Counted from the first letter of the stretch, positions 10,687-24,294 are shown. The stretch: DNA of 55,454 bases from Xylaria sp. FL1777 (GCA_022578965.1 MU400756.1:1-55454); one strand, 5' to 3'. A program made the numbers and translations. Notes: generated by a model not told the origin, from the sequence alone.

Positions 10687-13600
10687 TTAATTAGTAGTTA
10701 TATTTATATTTTTAACTTATTTATAATAAATTACAAATTAGCTAAAGTAATAACAAAGTTATATAATACACTTTTATTTTAATTTATTAAAAAAAAATTT
10801 GTTTTTTATATTATGCTTGTTTTTTTTTTATTATATAAATATATTATTTAGTTTACTTTTTTTAATTAGCTAAAGTAAACATATATAAAAAAAAAAAAAA
10901 AATCTAATTTATTTATATATAAAAACTAGACTTTTAACCTATTTATTAATACTAAAAACGAAATAAAAAAAATAGTAAGCAATTTTGCTATTTTTTTAAT
11001 TATATTACTATATAAACATTAAATAATATATTAATTATACTATTATATAAAAGCAAAACAGCAACTTATATAACTTAAATATAAAATTAAATATATTATA
11101 TAATTTAGCTAAATTTATTATGTTTTAAGAAAATAAACAATTATTTATAACATTTTTAAAATTAAAGCTAGTTATTTTTATATATAAAGATTTAGCTAAA
11201 AACATTTTAATAAACGTATAATAAATAAACATTTAAATTAATTTCTAAATATAAAGCTAAAAAATTAACTTTAGCTATATAACTAAAATTAAGCTAAATA
11301 TTAAGCTAGCATTTTACTATGTTAACTATTTATATTTTTGTGAATTATTAAACTACTTTTAAAAAAAGTTTATTAAAACTTTTAAAAAATAAACAAAAAA
11401 TTATTTTTAGAAAATTTATTAAAGCATATAAAGCGCTTTGCTTAAAAGCTTTAAGTTAAAAAATATTTATTTAACATTAAAAATAACTATAATTTAAAAG
11501 CTTATAAAAATAGCTTATAAAGATTTTATAATTAAAAAATCTTAAAAACTACTAAATATTTATTATATAATAACTATTTAACTATTAATAATATTTTTAA
11601 TACTAAGTTAATAATTAAATATTTTTTTATATAATAATTAAAACTTTTTAAATTATTTATATATTAAATTACTTTTTAAGAACCTAAGTTTTAATATATA
11701 ATTTTAAACATAATAATATAAATATTAATTATAATTAATTTAGCTAAGCATTAAATATTAAAATTATTTTAAGCTATTTAATTTTTATATAATAAAAGTA
11801 AATTACGAACTAATTTTTTAACTAATATATAAATATTTTATTTAGCATTATTTATTATAAATATTAAAGCAAAAAACATATGTTTATATAATATTAAATT
11901 TAGCTATTAAAAGTACGTTTTTTAATTTATTTTTAATAAAGTTTATATAAAACAAATTTATACTTTTTAATAAATATATTGTTTTTTAAAAAAGCTAAAA
12001 CTTAAGCTAAAACTATATAAATAAGCTATATAATTTATTATATAATAAAGCTTGTTTATTTATTGCTGCTTATTAATATATTAAAATTACAGAAAACTAA
12101 TATTAAGTTATATTTTTATGTATTTTAAAAGGTTATATAAAGAACTTTTTTATTAATTATATTAATTTAAACAAAACTTAAAATAAAATATATTATATAA
12201 TAAATACTTATTTTAATACTAATATAAACTATAGCTAATATTAAGCTAATTAAACTATAGTTTTTTTTATATAAATAAAAAAAAAAACTTAAGCTTAGCT
12301 TTACATAAAATATTTAAATTAATGCTTAATAAGCTTAAAAAAGCATAACAAGCATTAAATATTAACTATTAAAACAAAATTTAACTAAGTATAAATGTTA
12401 TATAAATATATTAAAGCGTACTAAAGTTAATTATAACGTTAATTTTTTAAAAACTTATATATAAAAATTTTTTTATTAATTTATAAACATGCTTATATAT
12501 AACATTAAATAATATAATAAAAACTTTTATATAAAAAAATAATGAATTATATTTTATAAACTAAAAATATAACTATAGTTATATAAAAAATTAATAACTT
12601 AGATTTATATTAAAATTATTAAGTTAATTAATTAAATAATTAAGCTATTTTTAAAACTATAATTAAAAAAACTAGAATTTTTATATAAATAAAAAATGCT
12701 TTATTTATTAAAAAAAAAGCTGCTAATTAATATGCTACACTTTTTAAAAAAAAGCTTATATAAAAAACATATTTTTTAATTTGCATAAAATAATCTATAA
12801 TTAAAAACCTATTTTAAAAAAATTCTTTTTATATATAACAAAATGCTAAAAATATTTAAAGTTAAATAATAGTACTAAAAATATTAATAAAAAATTTAGT
12901 AATTAAACTACTTAATATTTAATAAATAGCATATTTTTTTATTATATAACAAAAAAAAATATTTAAAACTATAAAACAATAATATTATATAATTAGTTTA
13001 TATTAAGCAATTATTATTATATAAACTATTAAAATAAACTTTAAAATATTAGCGCTTTTAATTATTTAACTATAAAAAAAGCTTAATTAAAAGCATATTT
13101 TTAAATATATTTTTATATAAAAATTAGTTAAATTTTATATAATACTTATATTTATTTTAGCAAAAATAATACTATAAGTATTATAAGCACTATATAAATA
13201 AAAAACGCTTTTAGTATAACTATATATTATATTTTAAATATTTTTACCTTTTTTTTATTTTTATTAAAAAATGCTAACTGCTTAAAAGCATACTTTAATA
13301 ATATAAAAAACATTATTATATAATAAAACAAAAAAACTATTCTTATTATATAAAAATAAAAATATTTGTTTTTTAATATTAGCTTATATAAAGCAAGTTT
13401 ATACTTTATAAAAATAAAACTTTAAAAGCTTTATAAATGCTTTAAATATTTTTATATAAAAAAACTATATAATATGCTTAGTTATATAAGCTATAATATT
13501 AATTACTTTGCTTTAAAAAAAATTTAAAAGTTTTATTATTATTACTAATTATATAACTAAGCATTTTATTGTTTTAAATTTATAATTAAAAATAACTATA

Positions 13601-15579
13601 ATTTTAATTATAAAGTTATAATTAATGCTATATAAATAAATAATAAGCAGGTTTTATATATAATTAATATAGTTATATTATTTTAAGTAGTTATATTTTT
13701 AAAATTTATATTTATATAAAACACTTAAAAAGCTTTATATAAATATTAAATTAATATATATTAAAGATTTTTAAACTATATTATATATAACTTAAATATA
13801 AACTTTTTATTTAAAAATTTTTAAAATTAAGCTAAAATTATAAATATAAAATACTAAAAAATGCTTATTAAAGCTTATTAAGCTATTAATAAAATAAAAA
13901 AAGCGTATAAATTTCTTTATTATATATATAATATATTAAAAGCTAAACTAAATTATTATATAAAAAATAAATTAATTTTATAAATAATAATTAAAGCTTT
14001 AAATAATACTATAAAGCTTAATAGCTTAGTTTTAATGCTTTTTATATTTAAAGCATATTTAAAGGTTAATTAAAACTTTTTTTTTTTGCTAAATATTATA
14101 TAAAGAATTAAAGCAGTTAAAAAAGCTATAAAAATGCTTTATAAAAAACAAACAAAAGTTAAAATTAGCTATGCAATTTATAAACGTAATAAATTAGCTT
14201 TATATAAAGTATTATTTTTACTTTTATATAATAAAGTCTTTATATAACATAAAAAGCAAAGCTAAAAAAAACTATATAAAATATAGTTAATTAAAGAACT
14301 TAATATAATTATTAATTTTATAAATAGCTTAATTTGCTTTAAATAAACATAAGTTAAGTTATATTACTATATAATTAAACTTATTTTAATAAATAATAAA
14401 AAGGAAAATATAACTGTTATTAAGCTAGCTTTAAAACTAGCTATATAAAAAAAACGCAAAAAACTTAAAAAAGCTAAAAACTTTTTTATAGCTTTTATAT
14501 AAAACATTAATAACTTGTTTTTAACTTTAAAAAAGAAATAAAATTACGTTTTAATAATAAAATTGCATAAAAATAGCATTATTAGTATTTTTAGCGCTTT
14601 ATTTAAAAAATTAAACGTTATAAAAATTAATAATTTTATTATATAAAGTATTTTTTAGTTTATAAAATATAACTTATATAAACATAATAATACTTAAATT
14701 TTTAAGTTTTGCTTTATATAAAAAATTAAAAAAAAAAAACAATTAAGCTATATAAAAAGTTTAAATTAGTTATATAAAGCTATAATAATATAAAAAAAAA
14801 ATTATATTAATTTAATTACTAATAATTTAGCAAATAAACTAATAGCTATTATTAGCTTTAAGCTTTTTATTAATTTAAGATTTTAACGCTTTAAATAAAC
14901 TTTAAAATATTATATAAGTATATATATAATTAAAAAATAAGCTTATATAAAAAATCTTTATATAACTATTTTTAGAACTTATTTTAAAGTATTTTAAAAA
15001 AACTATTATATAAATTATATAATTATTATATAGCTTAGCTAAATTAAAGCTATATTAATTTAAAACTTACTACTAATATTATTATAAAAAGCTTAATATA
15101 ATAGTTTTTATATATAACTTATGTTTATTATTTATATTAGAACTTTTATATAAATTTAACATTATAAGTTTATAAATAAACAATATATTTAGCTTTATTA
15201 TACTTAAATATTTAATAAAAAAAAACATAAATTATATAAAGCAAAGTTTTATATAAAACTAAAAAAAACTTTATAATAAAATTACTTTATTAAATTTAAT
15301 AATAGCTAAATTATTTTTTTATATAAAGAAAATATAACGCTTATATAAAAAAGCTAAGTTAATTAGCTAGCTTTAATTAACTTTTATATAAAAGATGTTA
15401 TATAATAATATGTTTTTTAATATATATATAATGCTTATATAAATAGCATTTATTAATTAAAAGCTATATATAACTTTATAACTACTACTTAAATAATTAA
15501 TTTAGCATTAATAAATGTTAAAAATTTAAACTATAAAGTTAAATAATAAATAAATAATGATAATTATAAATTAACGTTT

Positions 15580-15850
15580 ATATTTCTAGATTTAAGTTAT
15601 ATAAAACTATTTATTTTTACGAATAGTTTATTTGTAAATAATATTAATATAATTTTATAACTAAAATTTATTATTATATTTGCAATAAAGCATTATATAA
15701 AAAAAAACCTAGCTTTTAAAATTAAAAAAAACATTATATATTAAAACTTTAATAAATATAAGCAAATAACGCAAAGTATATTAGCTAGTAAATTATATAA
15801 CATAATAAATAGCTTTAATAATATTATAGCTTTTTATATAATGCTTTAAA
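15580..15850 (+). pseudogene. Copia RNase H domain relic
   Basis: A frame shortly after 15590 reads LFIFTNSLFVNN, which resembles the Copia VVFTDASFANN block with Asp codons turned to Asn. The frame at 15760 reads KQITQSILASKLYN, matching the conserved KRVTRSVLASELYA block. Together they identify a Ty1/Copia RNase H in plus orientation. Confidence 0.75.
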
Positions 15851-16331
15851 AAATTATAGCTATGCTAAAATTAGTTTTAATTTTTGCTATATTATATTTA
15901 AACTTAAAATTGTTATATAATTATTTAATAAAGCTAAAAACTATTTAAAAAAACCGCTTTATAATTAATATTATATTACTTAAAAAGTTATATAAAAAAA
16001 AGATTTTTAAAGTATAATAAATTAATAGCAAAAATAACTTAGCTAATATATTTATAAAAAAAACATTAAATTAAGCGTTAAAAACTTTAGTATTTATAAA
16101 CTAGCTAATTATATAAGTAAAAGTATTTATAAAAAAGAAATAAAAACAACTTTTATATAAATAAATTAAAAAAAAAAAAGTTAAAAGAATATTTTTATAT
16201 AAAGATCGTTATAATAACTATATAATAAATAAAAAAGCAACAAACAAATATATTTAACTTTAAAAAAACACTAAAAACTATAAAACATTATAAATTTTAT
16301 ATTTCTTTTTATATAATTATTTTTTAAGCTA

Positions 16332-18194
16332 ACGTTATTTATAAGCGAGTTATGTATTTAAGCAAGTTGCGCACTTTTTATTACACTTTAATGTTTAATT
16401 CTTAATAACTTTACAACTAAAGCAAATATTATTAAAAATCAATCGGATTTTATTTTATTACTTATTTTTATATTTTTATTACAAGTTTTTAAATTATAGC
16501 TAGTTTTGCTGCATTGTTTATAATATTGCTAGCGCAGTAAACTTAGCTTATTACTACTATAATTTTTTAACGTTTATAACTATACTAAATTTTGCGCATT
16601 TTTTTAGGCAATTAAATTAGTTGCATTTTTTACAGTAAAACTATTTTTGTTTTGTAAGCGCTTTTTTTTACTTTTTTAATGCTTGCTAAATGTTTTATTT
16701 GCTTTATAAAGCTTTTAGTTCTTGTTGCTTATAAAAATTAGTTAATGTACTAACATTTAATTTAACTTTGCAAGCTAATTAATAGCGCTTAAAATTAGCT
16801 TTAAAAAGCTTTTTTAATAACTAAAGATTTAACTTTTAATAAAAGTTAACTGCGCGCTTGCTTTTTTAATAGTTTTTAACGTATAAAAAACTTAAGGTTT
16901 AAGCAAGTTAACAGTGTTAAAAATTAGCGTTAGCAATAATAATTATACATTTAGCTTTAAAATTACTGCTTGCAAATTATAAAGCATTAATTTTAACCTT
17001 TAAAAACTTTTTTTAATGTTCGATTTTATAAAAGTAGCAATATAAGCTTTTTTAAACGCAATAAAAAACTTAAGCTTAATAATATAATTAACATATAATT
17101 TAACAAATTTGTTAATTTAGTAACTATATGCTTGCTTTAACGAACTATAAAGCTTAACGTTAAATAGTTAAATTAAATATAACAAATAAAAAAGTAAAGC
17201 AATAGTTATAATGTTTTATTTTTTGCTAAACTTTTTAAACTTAGCTAATATATAACTTTTATGCTAGTTTAGTACTAATAACTAATATATGCTTTTTTAG
17301 AACAGCTAAATATGTTTTTCGAAATGTTTTGCTTATTTTAATTTTATATTATTGTTTGTTTATTTATTAAAACTAGTATTAAATACTTAATCCGTTAAAA
17401 GGTTAATATTTTTGTACTAATACTAAAAGTAAAAAGCGCTTTGAAAAATAATATATAAAAAAATAAATAAACTGCATAAATTAATTAAATAAATTATTGT
17501 TAACTATTTTTTATTATTAAGCTATACTGCTTTATATTTTTTATGTTAATTAATGCGTATAATAACTATATATACGTAAATTTAGCTTATTATAAACTTA
17601 GTTTTATTAAAGTTTTAAACATTTTTATTTAAGATGCTATATTACGTTTTTATATATATATAATGCTTAAACTACGCGCTAATAATTTTTAGATTTTTGC
17701 ATAATGCTTTTTAATAATTGTAAGCATGCATAAACTACGTTTTAAGCTTTTTATAGTAATTAACAAAGTTATAAGCTTAGTGCTTACTAATAAGCAGTAC
17801 GTTTTACAAGTTGTATAAAAAATTAACTATATTTTTTATAGTAGCATAAAAAAAGAAATATTCTTGCTTATTTAGATTAATAATATAGTTAAAAAGCATG
17901 TTTTTTTTAATTAGATTAAGTTTATGCATATTAGCGCAAGTTTTGTTTTTTGCAGTGCGTTTTTTAATGCAATCGTATATTGTTAAAAATAAAACGTTAT
18001 AGATTTTAAAAGCGCGTTAAATGCTAATTTTTTTAGATGATTAAATAGCTTAAATAGCTAGAAAAATTTTAGCTTCTTTAGATTTTACAAACATTGTTTT
18101 ATTATAGAGTTATTACGCAACAAAAATAAAGTATACGCGTTAATTAAAAAAGTGCGCAACTTGCTTAAATACGCAACTTGCTTATAAATAACGT
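16332..18194 (-). mobile_element. Fot1/pogo DNA transposon, copy B, complete but mutated
   Basis: The 1863-base element has terminal inverted repeats of about 48 bases: 16332-16380 (ACGTTATTTATAAGC...) and 18146-18194 (its complement), with only a few transition mismatches. TA lies on both sides (16330-16331 and 18195-18196), the target duplication of Tc1/mariner-pogo elements. The minus strand encodes a wrecked transposase. It retains an N-terminal helix-turn-helix-like block (ISI then AAKIYNV-like), the LLVLDGHxSH-like catalytic block, a PPHSSHLLQPLDVG-like block, and a C-terminal LTVQEA-like end, with stops and changed residues throughout. The inverted repeats contain a tandem AAGTTGCG..TTTAAGC subrepeat. 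It is inserted inside the Copia relic, so it is younger than that element. Confidence 0.88.
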
Positions 18195-19348
18195 TATATA
18201 TAAGTGCTTAATATTTTTTTTATTTTTTTTATTAAATTATTATATAACATTTAACCTTTTTTTTATTTATTTAAATATAGTAATTATAACAAGTATTATA
18301 TAATTGCTAAATATACGTAATATATGCATTACTTTAAAATTTTATTATTTATTAATAACTTTAAAAAAAAAAGGTTTTATAGTTTATATAAGCATTTTAA
18401 TTATATAAAGTAATTATAATATTATATAACTAAATAAATACTACATAAAAGTAGCTTTTATAACAAATTATTTAAGCTATAATAAAAGTAATTAAAGCAT
18501 TATATAAAATTTAAACTTTAATATTAACTAAAAGCATTAATATAACTTAAAACTTATTATTTTTTATATAATAAACAATTATTAATAAACTATTTAAACA
18601 ATAAGCTATATAAAAAAAAAACAAATATATATATTTATATATAGCAATTAAAAAAACAGTTAATTGCTAAAATTACTAATTAGTAATTATATAACGTTAT
18701 AACTATTGTTTTAGTTTATAACGCAAAGCTAATAATTATTAATGTTATATTATAATAAAGTAGCTATTATATAAATATATATATATATATATAAAAATAT
18801 ATATATAAAAATAACTAAGTATAAAGTTATTATAAGTATATATATAACTATATAAAGTAACTAAAAGCAAAATAAGCAGTTATATAAAATAAAAAGTTTA
18901 AAAATATAAAAAAAACAAAAAGCATTATAAAATTTAAGCTTTTTTTATAAATAAAGCCTAGTTTTTATATTTTAGTATATTATTAAACTTGCTATTATAT
19001 AAAAAAAGAACTTTTAATTAACCTTAATATAAATTACTTATTATTAATATTTTATTTTATATTATTAGTTAACATTAGTTAATTATATAATAATAAAAAT
19101 AAAGAACTTTAATTATATTAATAATAATTAAACTATATAAAAGTTTAAATGCTTTATTTAAAAAGCAATTATTTTTAATTAACTTAAGCTTTATATAACT
19201 ATAAAGTTTAAAAAAAGCAAATATATAAGCAACCTTTTTTTTTGCAAAAACTATAATATTAAATGTTTAACTTTTTATAAAACTATTATTTTTTATTTTT
19301 TTTAAATAGCATTATATAAAAAAAATTATAATTAAAAAAAAATAGCTA
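18195..19348. other. 3' part of Copia relic, AT-rich
   Basis: Lies between the nested Fot1-like element and the right LTR. It is stop-dense, with a TATATATA microsatellite around 18775-18810. A purine-rich run AATTAAAAAAAAATAG just before the right LTR sits where a polypurine tract belongs. No protein domain is recognised. Confidence 0.5.
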
Positions 19349-19635
19349 ATATTAAAATAACTAGTTATTAATTGCAACTTTTATATATAATATATATAAT
19401 AAATTTTATATAAAAACCACTTTATATAAAAGTTATTATATAAACTAAAGTAATTTTAATATTAGCTTAATTTATATACTAATAAAGTTTTTATATATAA
19501 AGAAAAACTTTTGCTTTATATAAACCTTTTTTTTCTTAAACATATAAAATATAAACAGCTTATAATATAAAGATTATTATATTTTGTTTTAATATATATA
19601 TATTAAACATATAATTATATAAAGCTTATTTAATA
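19349..19635 (+). repeat. Right LTR of Copia relic
   Basis: The 287-base partner of 10401-10686, colinear along its whole length. It defines the 3' end of the Copia relic. Confidence 0.85.
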
Positions 19636-19770
19636 ATATATTTTATATTTTTTAAGCTATATATATTATTTATTTTTTTTAACTTTTAGGTTATTTTTTT
19701 TACTTTTAATTATTTTAAATATATTACTTTACTTGCTATATTATATATTTTTTTATATTTTTAATAATTG

Positions 19771-19801
<31 letters not shown>

Positions 19802-21790
19802 TTATTTTTTTTTCCTCTTTATAATTCTTTTTCTTTTAAGCATACATAATAAAACAGCTATATTAGCTATTTAAAACTAATATTGCGTTTTTTATTTTAA
19901 AGATATAAAAGCTATAATAAAATAGCATAAAGCAAGTTAAAAATAAAAGCATTTTAAGTTAGCAATAAAAATTTTGCTATTATTAGTTTATATTTAATGT
20001 AATTTTGCTTTAAAAATTAATAAGCAGCTTTTTAATAATGCTTACTTATATTTTAATAAATTAAATATTAATGCAAAAATAATGCTATATATAAAACTTA
20101 TTATAAAAGTTAACCTTTTTAATACTACTTTAATAAAAACTTTAAAAGTGTTATATTTTTACTTTTTAAACTTTTATATTGTTTATATATTTTTTAAAAT
20201 AATTATTTATATTTATAAGATTTATTATAAAACTTTTAAATAAAGCTAAATATATTAATTATATTTTTAGCTTATTTATTGTTTATTTATAGCTAATTTT
20301 TTATATAAGCTTAAATAGCTATATTAATTATTGTTTGCTTTTATATACTTAGATATATTTTTATTTTTGCTTTTTTTTTTTTTTAGCTATTATATATATA
20401 TTTTATTTACTTTTAAGTATTTTTGTTTTATATGCTTAAATAAAAAACTATAATAGTTTTGTTTTAATTTTTGCTTTTATATATAATTTTTAAAAAGCTA
20501 TATATTAGCAATAAAAATAAGCTTTTTTTATAATAGCTATTACTTTAGCTATTATATTTATATAATTTATTATTATTTTAAAATTATGTAAAAACAATTA
20601 GCTATATATAAAAAATTAATATTATTAGTATATAAAGCTTATAATACTTTAATTATAGCTTTTTTTGCTACTTTTAAACATTATTATAATATATGCTTTT
20701 TTATAAAAATTATACATTAAAATATTTTTTTTAAAAACTTTAAAACTATAAACTAAGCAATAATATAATATATGCTTTTTTATAAAAATTATGCATTAAA
20801 ATATCTTTTTTTTTAAAGCTTTAAAACTATAAGCTAAACAATAGCTTTACTTTTATGTTTATTTGCTTAACTTTTAAATATAATATAAATAAGTTTATTA
20901 TTAAAAAGCATATTATTTTAAGCAAACTTATTAATAATAAACTTAAACTAAAGCTATTTTATATTATAAGTTAATTTAATTTATTTAGTATATATATTAT
21001 TATTTTAGCTATTAAAATACTTAATTATATATTGCTATAAACTTTAAAAAATTAAAAATATAAATATTTTCTAAAAAAAAATAAAAAGAAAAAAAAACGT
21101 ATAATAGCTAATAAAAAAAAGCAAAAAAAAAAAGCTAAAGCTTATATAGCTTTTATACTAAAAATAAAAATAAAAACATTAATATTTTTTATACTAAAGC
21201 AAAAAAAGCATAAATAATTAAATAAAACAAAAAAGCTTATTTATTAGTTTATATAATAAACAAACTTTAATAAAAATAAACTAGCTAATATTTTTTTGCT
21301 ATTTATTAAAATAAATAAACGATTATTATTAACTTTTAAAAAAAAGTTAATATAAGTTTTAATAAATTTAAATAATTTAAAAAAAACTAATATAAATTAA
21401 GCTATTAATATAACTAAATAAAAAAACAATTTTTAAGCAATAATAAATATAATAGCAATTTTTAAATTATTAAAAACTTAAGCAAACTAAATAAAAACAT
21501 TATTAATTTATTTATAACAGCTTAAAATAAAACTTATATTTTATTTAAAACTAATGCTACTTTTTTTTATTATATATTATATTTTTTTACCTTTTAAACT
21601 TTTAAATTATTTATATATTTTAAATTATATTAAAAATTTAATTTTATATGCTTATTTATAATTAATTAAAGCGCTTAAAATTATAAAATATATAATTAGC
21701 TCTTTTTAAAAAAACTAACTATATTAAATTACTACGTTTTTTTTTTCTTTTGTTTTTAATCTTTTATTATTATTTTACTTCGTTTTATTT
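19636..21790. other. AT-rich mutated DNA up to the gene-island edge
   Basis: No protein or element recognised. It includes a T-run of about 30 bases near 19770-19800 and the 79-base tandem duplication listed separately. Composition changes abruptly to that of the gene island between about 21780 and 21830. Confidence 0.7.
20685..20842. repeat. Tandem duplication of a 79-base unit
   Basis: ATATGCTTTTTTATAAAAATTA recurs at 20691 and 20770, and the two units (about 20685-20763 and 20764-20842) stay colinear through AACTATAA.CTAA.CAATA. Differences are mainly transitions. No function assigned. Confidence 0.75.
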
Positions 21791-22102
21791 ATTATAACGT
21801 TAACGTAAGGTTTTCTTTTTTATTACTTTGTAATGCAGAAAACCTTCGGCCATAAGCAGAAAAATCAACATAGTTGCTTTAAACCAGAATTCCAAGTTTG
21901 TGTTAGGGGAGGTAAGGAGGGTTGTAATTAGTGGAGGGGTGGTGTGGCTGGGGAGGTACAAACGCAAGGACCATTCTGGTCTGAGGCACCTGAGATAAAG
22001 CATATGGATTATAATAGCTGCAGCTCCGGCGCCAGTACCAGCCTCGCACCACAACCAAGAACACATCCACCATGTCCCTACAGCCTACCTGACTCCCATA
22101 AC

Positions 22103-23302
22103 TCAAACACCACCCCAGCAGTAACTAGCCCACACTCTGTTGCCGCCTATTACATCTCCTGTTATAGTTACTGTTACCGGAGCGGCCAGAGTTATTAGGT
22201 TACAGGTAGGCTTTGTGTAGGAATTGGCAACAAATGAAGGATAGAACAGGCCTAGGCTGCATGGGAGCGCTAGTATGTACAGACCGTAAAGCGTCAGCGT
22301 CATGTCCACGAAAGAAAGTGTGAACAGCTCCGTGATCAAGGGTTGGAGAGTATAATTCGTGCCCTTGGTGCTGTACTTGAGATGTACTATGTTGTCGTTA
22401 TTGCTGTTCCGCGTCTACATCCGCATCTATGCGATAAGTTCTCCAAACTGCTCGGTGTAACCTGCCCGGGTGCCCGCGATGAGAGGAAAGTTATGCATTC
22501 TTCAAAACGCGCGCCTCGTCGAAGACTTGCTGATACAGCGCTAGTAGGGTAGGCATGTGGTCGTCCTTGATATACCTATGCCAGACAGTGATAGAAGCCT
22601 TTAGCGCTAGGGCTGAGGACGGCTCGCACGTCCCCCATATTCTTAACCCCTTATTGGCTGTCGCAGCTACGAAGGCTGATAGCTCGTTTACAAATGTTAT
22701 AAGTTGTTGGCCAAAATAGAAGCGTGCTCGTCGGCGCCGATGTGCATTTCTTTACTCTAGAACCAGGGAGGGGTTTCTTTGCATACCCTCTTCACCGTGG
22801 GAATGTCATCGGGGTGTGTCAAGTTGAGCAAGTTCTTGGCAAGGGCTAGCACGGGTCTCCATTTGGTAATGCTCAGACAGTGGCCCAGTACCTTGATCTC
22901 GGGTACGATCATCATATCTTTTCTAGTACATTGTTGCTGAAAGTCTTCAATGTCTGAGCGTGACAAGATCTCGTTATGTCGCTGGATGAGTCCTTGTGAG
23001 TCCTCGCTTTCCGGACGAGGAGGGAACTACGAATATACCTCCCCCTAGGTATCGTTGTGGCCGTAGTTTAAGCAATAGTTGTGGCTTGTGCGGTCGTGGA
23101 ACTCGGACATTGCGAGAGACACATTAGTACAGAGTTCCTCCAGGTCTTTGGCGAACAGCCGTGTGAACTCTAGACCGGACGGAGGAATTAGGGTGCGACC
23201 GCCGGTGTCGAGGTGGGGTGATAGGCTCTCGATGATATAGACCGCCGTCGAAATCCCATTAAGTGTGTGGCCTGGTGCTGTCTCACGCTGCAAGCATTCC
23301 AA
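22103..23302 (-). pseudogene. GH20-type beta-N-acetylhexosaminidase relic
   Basis: Fragments of one minus-strand protein lie in family order. An N-terminal piece at 23045-23302 contains LIPPSGLEFTRLFAKDLEEL. A barrel piece at 22757-22966 contains DIEDFQQQCTRK, VPEIKVLGHCLSI.KW and LNLTHPDDIPTVKR. It runs after one TAG into the catalytic HIGADE (22727-22744), the Asp-Glu pair GH20 enzymes use with the substrate N-acetyl group. A C-terminal piece at about 22103-22339 contains VTITGDVIGG. Between the first two pieces only about 80 bases remain where the family needs well over 100 residues, so there is an internal deletion. Frameshifts follow HIGADE. A live enzyme would release N-acetylglucosamine from chitin fragments or glycoproteins; this copy cannot. 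The 3' limit may extend to about 21930. The family call rests on remembered motifs. Confidence 0.65.
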
Positions 23303-24294
23303 GTGAAACCAGCTAAAGCTATAGCCACGTGCGGGTGTATCTATATGGCTAAGCAGACATTAGAAGAACACTTCGCTATTTACCAACTGCAAAACATAAT
23401 ATGATTCTTCAATACATGAAATCCCAGGCGGACATTTCCCTCACCTTACCCCCACCTCTTAAGACAATCCTCCTAGTTGGACATAAACATGGAGAAGATG
23501 TACCGTAACGGCTCCTTCTTATGCTGTCGTGAGCCTTTGTATATAGGTATATGCTACTAGAGTCGTAGTTTAAATGCTCGGCTCAAGGAGAGATGGCTTG
23601 GTTTATGAAGAGAATGGTGGGGAAAAGGACATTTATTATATCACCAGCTGGCTTTAAGCTGTCAAGTCCACGGAATAACGCAGATCCCCTTATTGTAAAA
23701 GACGAGTTAAAAAAGTTCCACAAGCACACAGTCTTCCGGGGACAAGAAATCATCCTGATACATTGTTTTAAGTGTACTGCATGCATGTCACCTCTAATGA
23801 GATAGTAGGGAGCGTGTAAATGGGAGAAGGTCAAGTTCAAGGGCTGCATCATAAATACAATGTTATATGTAAGCGGCTTGAAGCAGTGCCAAAAGGCAAC
23901 GGAGGGGTATCTATTTTTCATTTCTCGTAACATCACTCCTGTAGTCCATAGTTAGTTTTCATGACATTATAAAACGCACCGCGGAGGAGGTGACGCCAAC
24001 CTTTTAAACAGGTAACATGATCGTATATGTTTCCTGGTTGGCTCGATACACCACCGTCCGGCCTTCTGCCACGCAGTTGGAAAGGAAGATATAGGGATAA
24101 GGGGGACGCGTGAGCTCTCGTCGCGTAACTGCCTAACTACAAAATGTGTCCCAATTTTCTGCGCATATGATTCGTCATTCTTGGCTGTATTCTTCCTTTC
24201 TTGATATATCTAGTGGGAAGTAGGTGATGGCAAGAAGATGTGTGGTTAAAAAAGAAGGCTCGTTGTTTTGGGATAGAATGTGATAGTGATCTCT
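23303..24294. other. Intergenic, LIS1 3' side
   Basis: Separates the hexosaminidase relic from the LIS1 stop codon; the right part is presumably LIS1 3' untranslated sequence. Open frames of 117 codons (minus, 23583-23936) and 70 codons (plus, 23593-23805) overlap on opposite strands and show no recognisable motif, so I do not call a gene. Confidence 0.5.

Larger units (their letters stand above)
10401..19635 (+). mobile_element. Ty1/Copia LTR retrotransposon relic with nested Fot1
   Basis: Two direct repeats of 286 and 287 bases bound this 9.2-kb interval. Removing the nested Fot1-like element leaves about 7.4 kb. The plus strand contains a Copia RNase H signature at about 15590-15840: codons at 15760-15819 read KQITQSILASKLYN..., which corresponds to the Copia motif K-R-V-T-R-S-V-L-A-S-E-L-Y. 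A preceding block resembles the VVFVDASFANN region. Other Pol domains are too degraded for me to place. A target duplication cannot be read safely in this AT-rich context. Confidence 0.75.

Noticed and set aside
19770..19800. Long T-run as a terminator or LINE poly-A tail
   Set aside because: It lies beyond the Copia right LTR with no adjacent LINE coding relic or gene end; homopolymers are common in this composition.
1..21790. Mitochondrial DNA insert or mitochondrial contig
   Set aside because: Composition alone would allow it, but legible Gypsy, Copia, Fot1 and LINE relics on both flanks and linkage to intron-bearing nuclear genes show mutated nuclear transposons.
23583..23936. 117-codon minus-strand open frame
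   Set aside because: Overlapped by a plus-strand frame, no recognisable motif, and probably within or near the LIS1 3' side; too weak to call.
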